The notes below the pieces were generated by a model. That model did no database searches. It saw only the letters and a program-made list of their open reading frames with translations, and was not told the DNA's origin. DNA of 64,000 bases, from contig BAXV01000013.1 in assembly GCA_001310715.1 (NCBI GenBank), forward strand, positions 11,449-75,448, read 5' to 3'. The position numbers were made by a program, and so were the translations under genes. Source of the stretch: Pseudovibrio sp. JCM 19062. Its GTDB lineage: Bacteria > Pseudomonadota > Alphaproteobacteria > Rhizobiales > Stappiaceae. Of the stretch, positions 23,414 to 33,836 are shown piece after piece; the stretch's first letter is position 1; each line of letters begins with the position of its first letter.

Positions 23414-23623
23414 TCAACCTTCGTCAGTCTGCGTGGGGGAGGAGGTGGAGCTTAGTTTATGGCCGTCAAAGCGTCTGGCCTGTATGTCGGCTTCTGCTGT
23501 TTCCTGAGATTTTTCGGCTTTTGTACGCCCGAACTTCCGGCGGTTTTCCGCTGCGGATTGGGCTTTTGCGTCTTTGGCCTTTTGCTTGCGGGCCTGACGC
23601 AGGTTAACAACGGTCGCGCTCAT
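23414..23623 (-). CDS. DUF4169 family protein
   Basis: This is a 69-residue, highly basic and helical protein beginning MSATVVNLRQARKQKAK with NRRKFGRTKAEK in the middle, the pattern of DUF4169. It is intact. The neighbourhood sspB, DUF4169, RHH on one strand is one I recall from related genomes. Function is unknown. The length and charge suggest a nucleic-acid or ribosome contact, which is only inference. Confidence 0.8.
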   Translation of the reverse strand: MSATVVNLRQARKQKAKDAKAQSAAENRRKFGRTKAEKSQETAEADIQARRFDGHKLSSTSSPTQTDEG

Positions 23624-23680
23624 ACAATCACCTATTACATGACATTGATGAGCCGACCGCTCTTTTCTTGATCGGAGGGA

Positions 23681-24304
23681 TCAGCTCTTCTTGCGGAAAG
23701 CATCCAGAGAAACAACTTGCGCACTTCCATCTTTTTCTTTGGAAGGCTCGTCAGTTTTTGGTTTCTCTTTATCATCCTCAGAGTCTGAAGCAGTTTCTTC
23801 TGCCTCGGAAGCGACGTTTGCGTTTGCCTCTTCCTCTTCAGCCTTTTCAACAGCAGTTTCCAAGCGCGCGTGGAATTCTTCTACAGAGTCCAGATCACGC
23901 TCCGCAATGCGGAATTCTGCTGGCAGGTCTTCACCGGTCTTACCAGGCTCAAATTCAAGAGCGAACTGGACGGACGGGTCGAAGAAGCCTTTGATCGCGG
24001 AGAACGGGACATAAAGATGTTCCGGAACGCCACCGAAGGACAAACCAACCTCGAAAGCATGCTCGGTGATGTTCAGATCCCAAAACTGGTGCTGCAGAAC
24101 AATCGTCATTTCTTTCGGATAGCGTTCCCTCAAGCGGTTTGAAATCTTGACGCCGGGGGCCGTGGTTTCAAAGGCAATATAAAAATGGTGCTCACCGGGA
24201 AGTCCTGCCCGGTTGACCTCAACCAATATCTTTCGGACTGCACTTCTCAGCGCGTCCTGAATGATGATGTCATAGCGGATTAAATCTTCAGCCATGCTCG
24301 GCAC
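23681..24304 (-). CDS. sspB: SspB-family ClpXP adaptor
   Basis: SspB binds the ssrA degradation tag and delivers tagged proteins to ClpXP. The 207-residue product has the SspB fold region over about residues 1-150 (RYDIIIQDALRSAVRKIL and FGGVPEHLYVPFSAIKGFFDP), a long acidic linker, and the C-terminal tail VVSLDAFRKKS, which resembles the ClpX-docking module. GTG 24304 is chosen because AAGGA lies seven bases upstream; ATG 24295 is the alternative. It sits immediately downstream of ssrA on the same strand, so the tag gene and the tag-recognition protein are neighbours. Confidence 0.92.
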   Translation of the reverse strand: MPSMAEDLIRYDIIIQDALRSAVRKILVEVNRAGLPGEHHFYIAFETTAPGVKISNRLRERYPKEMTIVLQHQFWDLNITEHAFEVGLSFGGVPEHLYVPFSAIKGFFDPSVQFALEFEPGKTGEDLPAEFRIAERDLDSVEEFHARLETAVEKAEEEEANANVASEAEETASDSEDDKEKPKTDEPSKEKDGSAQVVSLDAFRKKS

Positions 24305-24424
24305 CGCTCATCCTTTGCGTTCTTATTCGGCCTAACTATAGCGTAGAGGCGACAAAAAGACCTGTCATGTAATTCTATACCCTGAATCGGCGTAGAATAA
24401 GGAAAAGGCCTTTTAACACTAAAG

Positions 24425-24745
24425 TGGAGGCTTCTGTTGCCAGGTGCCTCCGAACCCCGCCTGAAGGTGCTAACCAACGGGACTTAGTGGACTACTGGAA
24501 CCGCATTACGCAGCTACAGCGTTGTCCATAGCGTAGTTGTCATTTGCAACTATCAAGTTTGGTCCGATATCGTGGTACCATGCCGAGCAAAAACAAAGCC
24601 TTTACGCCCTCGTCGATCCTATTTCGCCCCCCCGAAGACCGCTGGAATACAACGGTCTTTGGTGGAGGCGCCGGGTACCGCCCCCGGGTCCGAATGGTTT
24701 ATTGCGCTCGCAATTTATTGCCATAGCCAGCGAACTGGCAGAGGG
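24425..24745 (-). ncRNA. ssrA: tmRNA, permuted two-piece alphaproteobacterial form
   Basis: tmRNA rescues stalled ribosomes and adds a degradation tag. Read on the minus strand, the acceptor piece comes first (about 24745 to 24660), with a T-arm-like CCGGG...CCCGG and ending GCCTCCACCA. An intervening loop spans 24659-24634. The coding piece begins with a G7 run at 24633, whose GGGGGC can pair with GCCTCC of the acceptor. The tag frame is at 24547-24506 and reads ANDNYAMDNAVAA followed by TAA, a typical ssrA tag ending in AA. The acceptor-before-coding order is the permuted gene of alphaproteobacteria. The outer ends are approximate, and the hairpin GGAGGC/GCCTCC at 24426-24451 may be near the 3' end. 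Confidence 0.93.
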
Positions 24746-25042
24746 AATATAGGTGCACGCACCGGTAAATGGAAGGGCAAAAGCTCTTGGTTGGTGTTGC
24801 ATAGTGAAGAGAACCTGTTGACAAAGCGGCATATTCACAGGGCAAATTGGTTAAGTGGCAGCCTCAAAGAAAGAGAAATGACGCTTTTGCAGGGATTTGC
24901 CTGAGCATAGTGACTGCCAACAATTTTGAAGGTCTTTTTCTTGGCAGAAGCATGAGGTAAGACCGGCCTCAACGACCGCACAGAAGCGCATTTTGCGAAA
25001 CAAGCTATACTGTGCGCGGGCGAATCGTAGAACAGGAGTTGA

Positions 25043-25845
<803 letters not shown>

Positions 25846-25874
25846 TTTTCTTTTGTTTTTGCAAGGGAGTTCCT

Positions 25875-26698
25875 ATGCGAACCCTTATTTGTGTTCCTGC
25901 GCGGATTGGATCAACACGATTTCCACGCAAACCGTTGCATCCGATCAGTGGGCGCAGTTTGCTTGAGCGTGTTGTACAGGTTGCCCGCGTTGCGGCGAAG
26001 CAGACCGGTTCTGACTATGTGGTCGCGGTTGATCATGAAGAGGTGGCAGACCACTGCCGCCAGATTGGTGCGCCGTTTGTGATGACTGATCCCGAGCATC
26101 CGTCTGGCACAGACCGGGCGATGGCTGCCTCGAAAGAGCATGGAAGCAATCCTGAATTCGTGCTGAACTTGCAAGGCGATGCGCCGTTTACGCCGCCAGA
26201 GCATGTTGCCGGGTTGATCAAAGCGGCAGAAGCGCGGCTGATGCGGATGTGTTTACGCCTGTCATCCGGCTCGACTGGGAGGGGCTTGATACGCTTCGTG
26301 AGCACAAGAAGGCTCATCCATTTTCTGGCACTACTTGTGTGCGTAAGGATGATGGGACGGCGCTGTGGTTCTCGAAAAATATTCTGCCTGCCATTCGCAA
26401 GGAAGAGAAGCTGCGAGAGACTGATAAGCTGTCTCCGGTCTTCCGTCACATCGGTCTTTATGGCTACCGTGTTGAGGCTCTGGAGCGTTTTAACGAGCTT
26501 GGGCTTGGGTATTACGAGCAGATGGAAGGGCTGGAGCAACTTCGTTTTCTTGAGAACGGAATGGTTGTTCATGCTGAGGAAGTTCAGCCACCAAAGCTTT
26601 CCATGTCTGGTGTGGATACGCCAAGTGATGCCGAACTTGCGGCCCAATTGATTGCGAAATTCGGTGACCCCTACGATCATCTGGAGACTGGCCTGTGA
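25875..26698 (+). CDS. kdsB: 3-deoxy-manno-octulosonate cytidylyltransferase KdsB, apparent frameshift
   Basis: KdsB activates KDO as CMP-KDO for lipopolysaccharide inner-core synthesis. The N-terminal nucleotide-binding motif VPARIGSTRFPRKPL is followed by NLQGDAPF (metal-binding region) and, after the break, DKLSPVFRHIGLYGYR and VDTPSD near the end. One base is inferred lost near 26240. Start is ATG 25875 with AGGGAG upstream. Its TGA overlaps the GTG of the following gene by four bases, so the two are coupled. Confidence 0.93.
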
Positions 26699-27305
26699 CG
26701 CGCATATATATTCTCAGACACGGCAACACCTTTGATAAGGGCGATGTTGTTACGCGGGTTGGCGGGCGGACAGATCTGCCACTCAGCGTTTCTGGTTTGG
26801 CACAGGCTGAGAAGCTTGCTGAACATTTTGCAGAGCTTGGCGTGGTGTTTGATAAGGCGTTTTGCTCTCCGTTACAGCGGACGAAGCAAACGGCTCAGAT
26901 TGCCTTGAAGACGCAAGCTGAAGAGGTTGATCTGAAGGTGCTGCCGTTTTTGGTGGAGATCGATTACGGGCCGGATGAGAACAAGCCTGAGGAAGAGGTT
27001 CGTGCGCGGATTGGCGACGAGGCTCTGCGGGCATGGGAAGAGGAAGGTGTGCCACCACAGGGTGGCATATTGATCCGCATGCTGTGATTGGGCGTTGGCA
27101 GGAGTTCTTTGCGTCAGCTCCCAAGAAATATCCTGATCAGACCCTTCTTGTGGTGACCAGTAACGGTATCGCGCGCTTCGCCTTGAAGGCTTTGGCGGAT
27201 GGAGGCGCGGGTGCAGACCTTAAGCTGAAGACTGCTGCTTATGGTGTGTTTGATACGGCAGAGGGCGGGGCACCGTTAATGCTTAGTTGGAATGTAAGGC
27301 CTTAG
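26695..27305 (+). CDS. histidine phosphatase superfamily protein, apparent frameshift
   Basis: This member of the phosphoglycerate-mutase-like phosphatases opens with the catalytic motif YILRHGNTFDKG (RHG with the phosphohistidine) and later has FCSPLQRTKQTA, the usual second arginine motif. The second histidine region is VVTSNGIARF, in which the expected GHG-type motif is altered to SNG; the missing second histidine makes its activity uncertain. One base is inferred lost near 27055. The GTG start at 26695 overlaps the kdsB stop. Substrate is unknown. Confidence 0.8.
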
Positions 27306-27393
27306 GCTCGGGCTTATTATCTGTACCGGATTGGGCGGGACTTTTTGTTCTCGTCCTCTGCGCGTCCCTTGTTTCTTGTCGATAGAGGATAGG

Positions 27394-27915
27394 ATGAAGC
27401 AAATCTCGATGATTTCAGCGGTGGCTGAAAATGGCGTCATTGGCGCGAATAACGATATGCCATGGTCTGTTTCTACGGATTTGAAGTTCTTCCGAAAGAC
27501 GACAACCGGCAAGCCAGTGATTATGGGGCGTCGCACATTCGAGAGCATTTGCACGACGCTTGGAAAGCCTTTGCCAAACCGGAAAAACATCGTCATCACG
27601 CGTGATCCAAACTACGCCTATGACGGGGTTGAGGTGGTGAGCAGCCTTGGGGATGCTCTAACTCTGGCAAACGATATTGCCGAGAGAGATGGCGTGGATG
27701 AAATCATGATCGTGGGTGGCGGTCAGATCTATAAAAAGGCCATGCCACAAGCATCGACACTTTACATCACCCGTATCCATGCCCAGCCTGATGGAGATAC
27801 CAAGTTTCCCGAGATCCATGAGGATGAGTGGGAACTTGCAGAGCGAACGCCGTTTGATAGGGGGGCGAAAGATACAGCAGACTCCTCACTGGAAATTTAT
27901 CGCCGCCGTCTCTGA
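27394..27915 (+). CDS. folA: dihydrofolate reductase
   Basis: FolA reduces dihydrofolate to tetrahydrofolate with NADPH. The 173-residue product is intact and shows AVAENGVIGANNDMPW (with the acidic active-site region downstream at DLKFF), GKPVIMGRRTFESI and MIVGGGQIYKKAM. ATG 27394 has GAGG a few bases upstream. It closes the thyA block and lies on the same strand, consistent with the metabolic link between the two enzymes. Confidence 0.95.
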   Translation: MKQISMISAVAENGVIGANNDMPWSVSTDLKFFRKTTTGKPVIMGRRTFESICTTLGKPLPNRKNIVITRDPNYAYDGVEVVSSLGDALTLANDIAERDGVDEIMIVGGGQIYKKAMPQASTLYITRIHAQPDGDTKFPEIHEDEWELAERTPFDRGAKDTADSSLEIYRRRL

Positions 27916-27925
27916 CCGTTGTTGC

Positions 27926-28852
27926 CTAGTTGCCACGTGTCGATGATTTGGTTGACAGGTCCGCGCGCAAGGCAAGGCGGTGGGCTGTATGGGCGTTGTG
28001 TGTATTGTTGGTGCTTGGCAGACGCCCGTGGAAGCCGGTGCGGTCCCAAATCAGCAATGTGTTTGCCTCAATCTTCAGTGGAACGAGTGGGGCCAGTTTC
28101 AGGTCTTGTAGATCGCTCAGGCCTGTGACGGGTTCATCCTCGTCCTCTTCCAGTTCTGAGCAGCCAAGGTAACGCTGATACTCCCAGGAAACGCGCTGTT
28201 TTGTCATTCGGTGTGAGCCGGGGATGTAGAACAGCACCCCGTCCTCAGGCGTGACCTTCTCTAAAAAGAGCAGTGCGGTTGCGCCCGGTGCAAAGGCATC
28301 GTGGTCAATTGCAAAGGCGGGCATTTTGAGGCCGTCGGCTCCAAAGCTAAAGGAAGGAGCGCACTGTGCCATCGCCTCCAGGTGATACGCCGGTTTGGCT
28401 TTTCTGCCTGCCGCAAATTGTACTGAAGGTGGAATGAGATCGTCGGTGATGGCGGACTGCAGGAACGGTTGCCGGAGCAGGTTGGAATAGTTCAGCGGCA
28501 TAGTAAAGCTTTGTGCGTTATGCCAGTTTTTGAGAAGACGTTTGTTGCGATCGCGCTGGCCGACGAAATAGTCGAAGGCTTCATACTTGAGCCTGCGAAA
28601 GAACTCCCGAGGCAAAACATTGTGCCTGATCCAGAGGCCATGGGTTTGTAAAGACCGCGTGCAGGATGCGGGTATGCCTGCACTTAGGCGAAGCTGCTTT
28701 TCGCGCTTTTGGCAGTGTATCTGTGCCAACTCATTATGGAACCAGCCGGGAACTTTCTCCTCCTCCCAAGTCGGTTGAAAGTGGGAGGACGGCAGGAACC
28801 TACGCTGTAAACTGTTCATGAGGTGTCTTGGCTTTAGTGCCCGCATACGCAT
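27926..28852 (-). CDS. phytanoyl-CoA-dioxygenase-like protein
   Basis: This is an intact protein of 308 residues. The central and C-terminal part resembles the PhyH Fe(II)/2-oxoglutarate family: AIDHDAFAPGATALLFLEKV, TPEDGVLFYIPGSHRM, and NTLLIWDRTGFHGRLPS, where His in the last motif would be the distal iron ligand and Arg nearby would hold 2-oxoglutarate. The proximal HxD motif is not obvious (HD appears instead), so the iron site is uncertain. AGGGG upstream supports ATG 28852. It is convergent with folA with 10 bases between. Substrate is unknown. Confidence 0.6.
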   Translation of the reverse strand: MRMRALKPRHLMNSLQRRFLPSSHFQPTWEEEKVPGWFHNELAQIHCQKREKQLRLSAGIPASCTRSLQTHGLWIRHNVLPREFFRRLKYEAFDYFVGQRDRNKRLLKNWHNAQSFTMPLNYSNLLRQPFLQSAITDDLIPPSVQFAAGRKAKPAYHLEAMAQCAPSFSFGADGLKMPAFAIDHDAFAPGATALLFLEKVTPEDGVLFYIPGSHRMTKQRVSWEYQRYLGCSELEEDEDEPVTGLSDLQDLKLAPLVPLKIEANTLLIWDRTGFHGRLPSTNNTHNAHTAHRLALRADLSTKSSTRGN

Positions 28853-29044
28853 ACCCGCCCCTGTTCATTAACGAGAGGTTAAGCGGAACGCCGCGAGCGG
28901 TCTTGCCTTCTGTTTCTGCTTGTGAAATCTGCCTAAAGATTAGTTTTGGGCAGTTATTCGCTTGTAATTCAAATGGCGGAGACCAAGATAGACAGAGATT
29001 TTGGCTTGCTTTCCGAGAGCAGGCTGGGGAATTATTGAGGTGGT

Positions 29045-29508
29045 ATGTCCCAGTTTCTTGAACTTAAAGACTTCAACGAGTTCAGCATTGAACAGCTGTA
29101 TTCTCTGCTGAAGCTCAGGTGTGACGTGTTCATTGTTGAGCAGGAATGTATCTATCTTGACATTGATGGACTAGATCATGGTGCCAAACATGTGATGGTC
29201 CTTGATGATGCTGGCGATGTTATTGGTGCGCTGCGGATTCTCGTTGCGTACGATGATGGAGATGTTTTTAAGATTGGTCGTGTTGCCGTGTCTAAGGACG
29301 CGCGTGGACAGGGCATTGCAAGAAATATGATGCAAGCCGCCCTTTCCTATTGTGCTGCGACCAATGATGATGCACGTGTTGAGCTGAAGGCGCAGACCTA
29401 TCTGCAGGATTTTTACACCAATGTGGGTTCTTGGCGATCTCCGAAATTCATATTTATGATGACCTTCCGCATGTTGATATGCGTTTGAAACGGCCTCCTG
29501 AAAACTGA
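29045..29508 (+). CDS. ElaA-type GNAT N-acetyltransferase, apparent frameshift
   Basis: This 154-residue acetyltransferase resembles ElaA: LYSLLKLRCDVFIVEQECIY near the N-terminus, an acetyl-CoA-binding segment VFKIGRVAVSKDARGQGIA, and LKAQTYLQDFYTNVGF at the end of the fold. One base is inferred lost near 29430. The next frame gives LPHVDMRLKRPPEN and stops at TGA 29506-29508. Start ATG 29045 follows GAGG. Substrate is unknown. Confidence 0.85.
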
Positions 29509-29531
29509 CACCTGATAGTAGTGAAGGTGTC
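29507..29531 (+). terminator. hairpin overlapping the ElaA-type gene stop
   Basis: GACACCT (29507-29513) pairs with AGGTGTC (29525-29531). The following TTCAGGG is a poor T-tract, so termination here would be weak or Rho-assisted. Confidence 0.4.
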
Positions 29532-29853
29532 TTCAGGGTCTTTGGCGGTTTACGCTTTGTAGAGCAAACGGCAAGAATTCGCCGGAATTTGCTGCTAATT
29601 CTTATGGCTGAAAATTGTAGGCGGTCCTGTAAAGCGGCGGTTGAAACGCGCAAAAGAAGCCTTATCTTCAAGGACAGTGTCTGGTTTCTGTGGGGTTCTG
29701 GTGTTTTTCGCGGAGTGCGGTCGTCCGGCTTATCTGCATTCGTTGAAAGGCGTTGGTAACTTGCTATAACCCTAATCAAGTAATAGTTGGCTTAGTCTAA
29801 CTCTCATATATTTGTCGGCTATCCGGCAACGTATCTAGTAAAGGGATCTCTCT
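29532..29853. other. intergenic region upstream of hflK
   Basis: This spacer leads into the hflKC operon. No RNA gene or conserved ORF is visible. The promoter of hflK must lie here or further left, but I cannot identify a single best site. Confidence 0.5.
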
Positions 29854-31020
29854 ATGCCTTGGAGCAATGAAAGCGGAGGTGGCGGCAATAACGGCGGCCC
29901 TTGGGGGAACTCCGGCGGTAACAAGGGCGGTGGCGGCCCTTGGGGCGGCGGCGGTGGCCCTCAGCGTAACGGCAGTAATGGTGGTGGAAACCCGCCTGAT
30001 TTCGAGGAAATCCTAAAGCGTGGTCAGGACCGTCTGAAGTCTGTTCTGCCAGGTGATGGTGGCGGACTTGGATTTAAAGGTATCCTGTTTGCGATCCTTG
30101 TTGCCGTGGTGATTTGGCTTGCGACTGGTTTTTATCGTGTTCAAACGAGTGAAGTTGGTGTCGAGCTGGTGTTTGGTGATGTGACTGGACAAACCAGTCC
30201 GGGCTTGCGCTACAACTGGCCATATCCTGTTGGACAGGTGTACACACCAGAAGTACTGAGCGTTCGCGAATTGACCGTTGGTATGGAAGAGTTTGTTCGT
30301 GGTACCTCCATCAACCAGCGTGATGTGCCTGAAGAAAGTCTGATGCTGACTGGTGATGAAAACATCGTGGATGTGGACTTCAAGGTTCAGTGGCGCATTC
30401 AGAACACCCCAACCGGTGTTCAGGAGTATCTGTTTAACATCCAGAATCCGTCCGGCACCGTGAAGGCGGTTGCTGAAAGTGCGATGCGTGAAGTTGTTGG
30501 CGGTTCCCGTATTGATGCGATCCTGACTGAAAACCGTGCTCCTATTCAGCTTGCTGTTCAGCAGCTGATGCAGGAAACACTGGACAGCTACAAGGCTGGT
30601 ATCGAAGTAACTCAGGTGCAAATGCAGAAGGTTGATCCTCCTGCGCAGGTCATCGAAGCGTTCCGTGATGTTCAGGCCGCCCGTGCGGACCAAGAGCGTA
30701 TTCAGAACGAAGCGCAGGCTTATGCCAACAAGATTGTTCCTGAAGCACGTGGTAATGCGGCTCGCGTATCTGAAGCTGCACAGGCATACCGTGACCAGAC
30801 AATTGCGGAAGCAACCGGTCAGGCTCAGCGTTTTACCAAGATCTATGAGGAATATGCGAAGTCTCCGGACGTCATTCGCCAGCGCCTCTATCTTGAGACA
30901 ATGGAAGAGGTTTTGAGCAAGAACCCGAAAATTATCATTGATGGTAATGGGCAGCAAAGCGGCGTCGTGCCTTATCTGCCACTTGATCAGCTGAACCGTA
31001 CTTCTGGAGGAAACAACTGA
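29854..31020 (+). CDS. hflK: FtsH protease modulator HflK
   Basis: HflK is a membrane-anchored SPFH (band 7) protein that with HflC encloses FtsH and limits its proteolysis. The intact 388-residue product has a Gly/Asn-rich cytoplasmic N-terminus of about 60 residues, one membrane helix (GILFAILVAVVIWLATGFY), then the SPFH domain from about VQTSEVGVELVFG and a coiled-coil region rich in EAQAYANKIVPEARGNAA. It overlaps hflC by one base (TGATG), so the two are translationally coupled. Confidence 0.96.
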   Translation: MPWSNESGGGGNNGGPWGNSGGNKGGGGPWGGGGGPQRNGSNGGGNPPDFEEILKRGQDRLKSVLPGDGGGLGFKGILFAILVAVVIWLATGFYRVQTSEVGVELVFGDVTGQTSPGLRYNWPYPVGQVYTPEVLSVRELTVGMEEFVRGTSINQRDVPEESLMLTGDENIVDVDFKVQWRIQNTPTGVQEYLFNIQNPSGTVKAVAESAMREVVGGSRIDAILTENRAPIQLAVQQLMQETLDSYKAGIEVTQVQMQKVDPPAQVIEAFRDVQAARADQERIQNEAQAYANKIVPEARGNAARVSEAAQAYRDQTIAEATGQAQRFTKIYEEYAKSPDVIRQRLYLETMEEVLSKNPKIIIDGNGQQSGVVPYLPLDQLNRTSGGNN

Positions 31021-31926
31021 TGAAAAGTGCTATTCTAGCATTGCCATTGCGATTGTTGCCCTTGTTCTTTACTGGTCAACCTTCATCATCACACCAACCA
31101 GCAGGCTCTTGTTCTGCAGTTTGGTGAAGTGAAAGCTCAGGAAACCGAACCGGGCCTGAAATTCAAACTGCCATGGCAGAACGTGATCGTTCTGGACAAG
31201 CGTATCCTTGATCTGAACATGCCTCCTCTGGAAGCAATTGTTGCAGATAAGAAGCGTTTGACCGTTGATGCGTTTGCTCGCTATCGCATCACCAATCCGG
31301 TGCGCTTCTATCAGTCCGTGAACAATGTGGAACAAGGGTCGCGTCGTCTGGCAACGTTCTTGCAGTCTTCCCTGCGTTCGGAACTGGCAAAAGCAACCTT
31401 TGTTCAGGTGGTGCGCGACGAGCGTTCTGAGCTGATGGAACAGATCCGTCAGGACGTGGACAAAAGCGCGGCTGCGATCGGAATGGATGTGATTGACGTG
31501 AAGATCCGCCGTGCGGATCTGCCGGAAGCAAACTCCCAGGCGATTTTCCGTCGTATGCAGACAGAGCGTCAGCGTGAAGCGACTGAAATTCGTGCGCAGG
31601 GTGAAGAGCAGTCCCGTCGTATCAAGTCTCGTGCTGACCGTGATGCAACCGTTCTCGTGGCGGAAGCACAACGTGATGGCGAAATCATCCGTGGTGATGG
31701 TGATGCTGCGGCTAACCAGATCTTCGCGGCAGCTTATGGTCAGGACCCAAGCTTCTTCGAGTTCTATCGTTCTATGCAGGCTTACAGAACTTCCATGGAA
31801 AACGGCGATACGTCGCTGGTTCTGTCTCCTGACTCTGACTTCTTCCGCTACTTCAATGATGCGAGTGGAGGTGGAAACATAACTACGGTTGGTGCTCCAG
31901 AAACAACGGTTGGTGCAGCACAGTAA
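31020..31926 (+). CDS. hflC: FtsH protease modulator HflC, apparent frameshifts
   Basis: HflC is the partner of HflK in the inner-membrane complex around FtsH. Its N-terminal anchor (AIAIAIVALVLYWSTFIITP) becomes continuous only after restoring two bases, near 31038 and near 31100. The SPFH domain follows with GEVKAQETEPGLKFKLPW, and the C-terminus ends near YFNDASGGG. The length of about 302 residues is normal. Its stop overlaps the ATG of the DUF2065 gene. Confidence 0.93.
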
Positions 31927-32165
31927 TGAATGATCTTGTCGTGGCTTTGGGGCTTGTCCTCGTTGTTGAGGGAGTTGTTTATGCTCTTGCCCCGGGCCAT
32001 TTGAAGGAATTCATGCGGAAAGCTCAGGAAATTCCTGATCAGTCTCTCCGCCTTGGCGGTGTTGCCGCGATGGGGCTGGGTGTGTTGATTGTTTGGTTGG
32101 TGCGATCTGACCGGGTAAGTGCAAATTTGCCAATGACACAACTGCGAGAATTCAGCCTGACGTAG
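31926..32165 (+). CDS. DUF2065 family small membrane protein
   Basis: This is a 79-residue protein with two hydrophobic segments (LVVALGLVLVVEGVVYAL and GVAAMGLGVLIVWLVR) joined by a loop with LKEFMRKAQEIPDQSLRLGG, matching DUF2065. It starts on the last base of the hflC stop. DUF2065 genes commonly sit between hflC and degP, as here. The C-terminal 15 residues beyond the second helix are longer than I expect for the family. Function is unknown; a link to the HflKC-FtsH complex is inference. Confidence 0.85.
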   Translation: MNDLVVALGLVLVVEGVVYALAPGHLKEFMRKAQEIPDQSLRLGGVAAMGLGVLIVWLVRSDRVSANLPMTQLREFSLT

Positions 32166-32187
32166 TCTCAAAATAAATGTTAGTTTT

Positions 32188-32226
32188 GCCCGCGCTTTGT
32201 TAACCAAGCGCGGGCATATTTGTTTT
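32188..32226 (+). terminator. terminator between DUF2065 gene and degP
   Basis: GCCCGCGCTT and AAGCGCGGGC form a perfect ten-base stem (32188-32197 and 32206-32215), followed by ATATTTGTTTT. It should end the hflKC transcript, so degP probably has its own promoter. Confidence 0.8.
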
Positions 32227-32281
32227 CAGACTGCGTTCTGGTGAAGTTTTGTTCTCACCTGATAATCTGAGGAGATGGCTT

Positions 32282-33767
32282 ATGGCCGGTGTTTTCCCTC
32301 GCCTTGAGCTTGGACGTTCAATCAAGGCATTTGTTTTTGCGAGCGCGCTTGGCGTTGCGGTAGTGACCGGCAGCTTTGACAGCGCTCAGGCACAAGGCCC
32401 TGAATCTCTGGCAGACCTGGCGGAAGAGTTTGGCGATGCTGTTGTGAATATCTCTACTGCGCAGAAGGTGCAGTCGCAGCGCTCGTTGCAATTGCCGGAT
32501 GTACCCGAGGGGTCTCCGTTCCAGGAGTTTTTCGAAGAGTTTTTTTAACGGGCAGGAACCTGAGAGTGAAAGCCCACAGCGTGTCCAATCCCTAGGTTCC
32601 GGGTTTGTCATTGATGGTGAAGAGGGCATCATCGTGACCAATAATCATGTGATCGAGGGGGCCGATGAGATCACCGTTAACTTCAATGACGGTAGCAAAC
32701 TTTCCGCTGAACTTCTTGGCTCTGACGATAAAACAGATCTTGCGGTTTTAAAGGTTGAACCTCAGTCTCCTCTCACCGCAGTGAAGTTTGGTAGCTCCGA
32801 AGTGCTGCGTGTCGGCGACTGGGTGATGGCGATTGGCAACCCGTTCGGGCTTGGTGGCACGGTGACTGCGGGTATCGTTTCCGCGCGTAACCGAGACATC
32901 AATTCCGGTCCTTACGACAACTTTATTCAGACAGATGCTGCGATCAACCGGGGCAACTCGGGAGGTCCGCTGTTCAACATGGATGGCGAAGTGGTTGGCA
33001 TCAACACAGTGATCTTTTCACCCTCTGGCGGGTCCATCGGTATTGGTTTTGCTATTCCCGCGGAGACCGCGACCAGCGTGATTGCGCAGCTGCGCGAGTT
33101 TGGTGAGACCCGTCGTGGCTGGCTTGGTGTGCGCATTCAGCATGTTACGGATGAAATCGCCGAAAGCCTTGGTATGGAGAGTGCGCACGGTGCTTTGATT
33201 GCCGGTGTATCTGATGCTGGTCCTGCGAAGGAGGCTGGCATTTTGCCGGGTGATGTGGTGTTGCAATTTGACGGACGTGACATTCCTGAGATGCGGGATT
33301 TGCCGCGCATGGTTGCGACCACCACGATTGGCAGCACTGTGCCGCTGACCGTGCTTCGCCGTGGTGAGGAGGTGGAGATCGAAGTCACACTTGGCCGCCT
33401 TGATGAGCTTGCTGACGTTGAACAGACGGAGCAGGATCAGGAAAGTCCAAGGGATACGGCGGACGAGACCGTTGTGCTTGGATTGTCTCTGGCCCGAGTG
33501 GATGAAGCGCTGCGTCAGCGTTTTGCGCTTTCAGACGAAATCGAAGGTGTGGTGATCACGCGCGTTGCTGAAGGCAGTTCTGCGGAGGACAAACGTGTTC
33601 GTGCCGGCGATGTGATTGTTGAAGTTGCTCAGGAACCTGTGGCGACGACCAGTGATGTGATTGAGATGGTGAACCGGCTGAAAGCCGACGACCGGCGCTC
33701 TGCGTTACTGTTGCTGTCCAACGGTGCAGGTGAGCTGCGTTTTGTTGCGGTCCGTATCGAAGACTAG
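32282..33767 (+). CDS. degP: Do family periplasmic serine protease/chaperone, apparent frameshift in a T run
   Basis: DegP-type proteases degrade or refold damaged envelope proteins in the periplasm. A signal peptide ends near SAQAQGPES. The catalytic triad is visible as His in VTNNHVIEGADEI, Asp in DDKTDLAVLKV and Ser in AINRGNSGGPLFN, and two PDZ domains follow. GAGGAG before ATG 32282 supports this start. The frame breaks in a T7 run at 32540-32546: six Ts would give EEFFNGQEPES, so one T seems to be extra. Length after repair is about 495 residues. Confidence 0.94.
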
Positions 33768-33785
33768 CGGTCCTGCCTAAGACAT

Positions 33786-33823
33786 TAAAAAAGCCGCTTC
33801 CGGACTGGGAGCGGCTTTTTGTT
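33786..33823 (+). terminator. bidirectional terminator between degP and serB
   Basis: AAAAAGCCGCT pairs with AGCGGCTTTTT across a loop of about 11 bases. The A and T runs on the two sides allow it to serve both convergent genes. Confidence 0.88.
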
Positions 33824-33836
33824 GAGGATTGGGTGG

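Noticed and set aside
32499..33767. degP as two genes, a short exported peptide and a protease lacking a signal
   Set aside because: The two frames meet in a T7 run and join into a normal DegP with signal peptide and catalytic triad, so a single gene with a run-length error is simpler.
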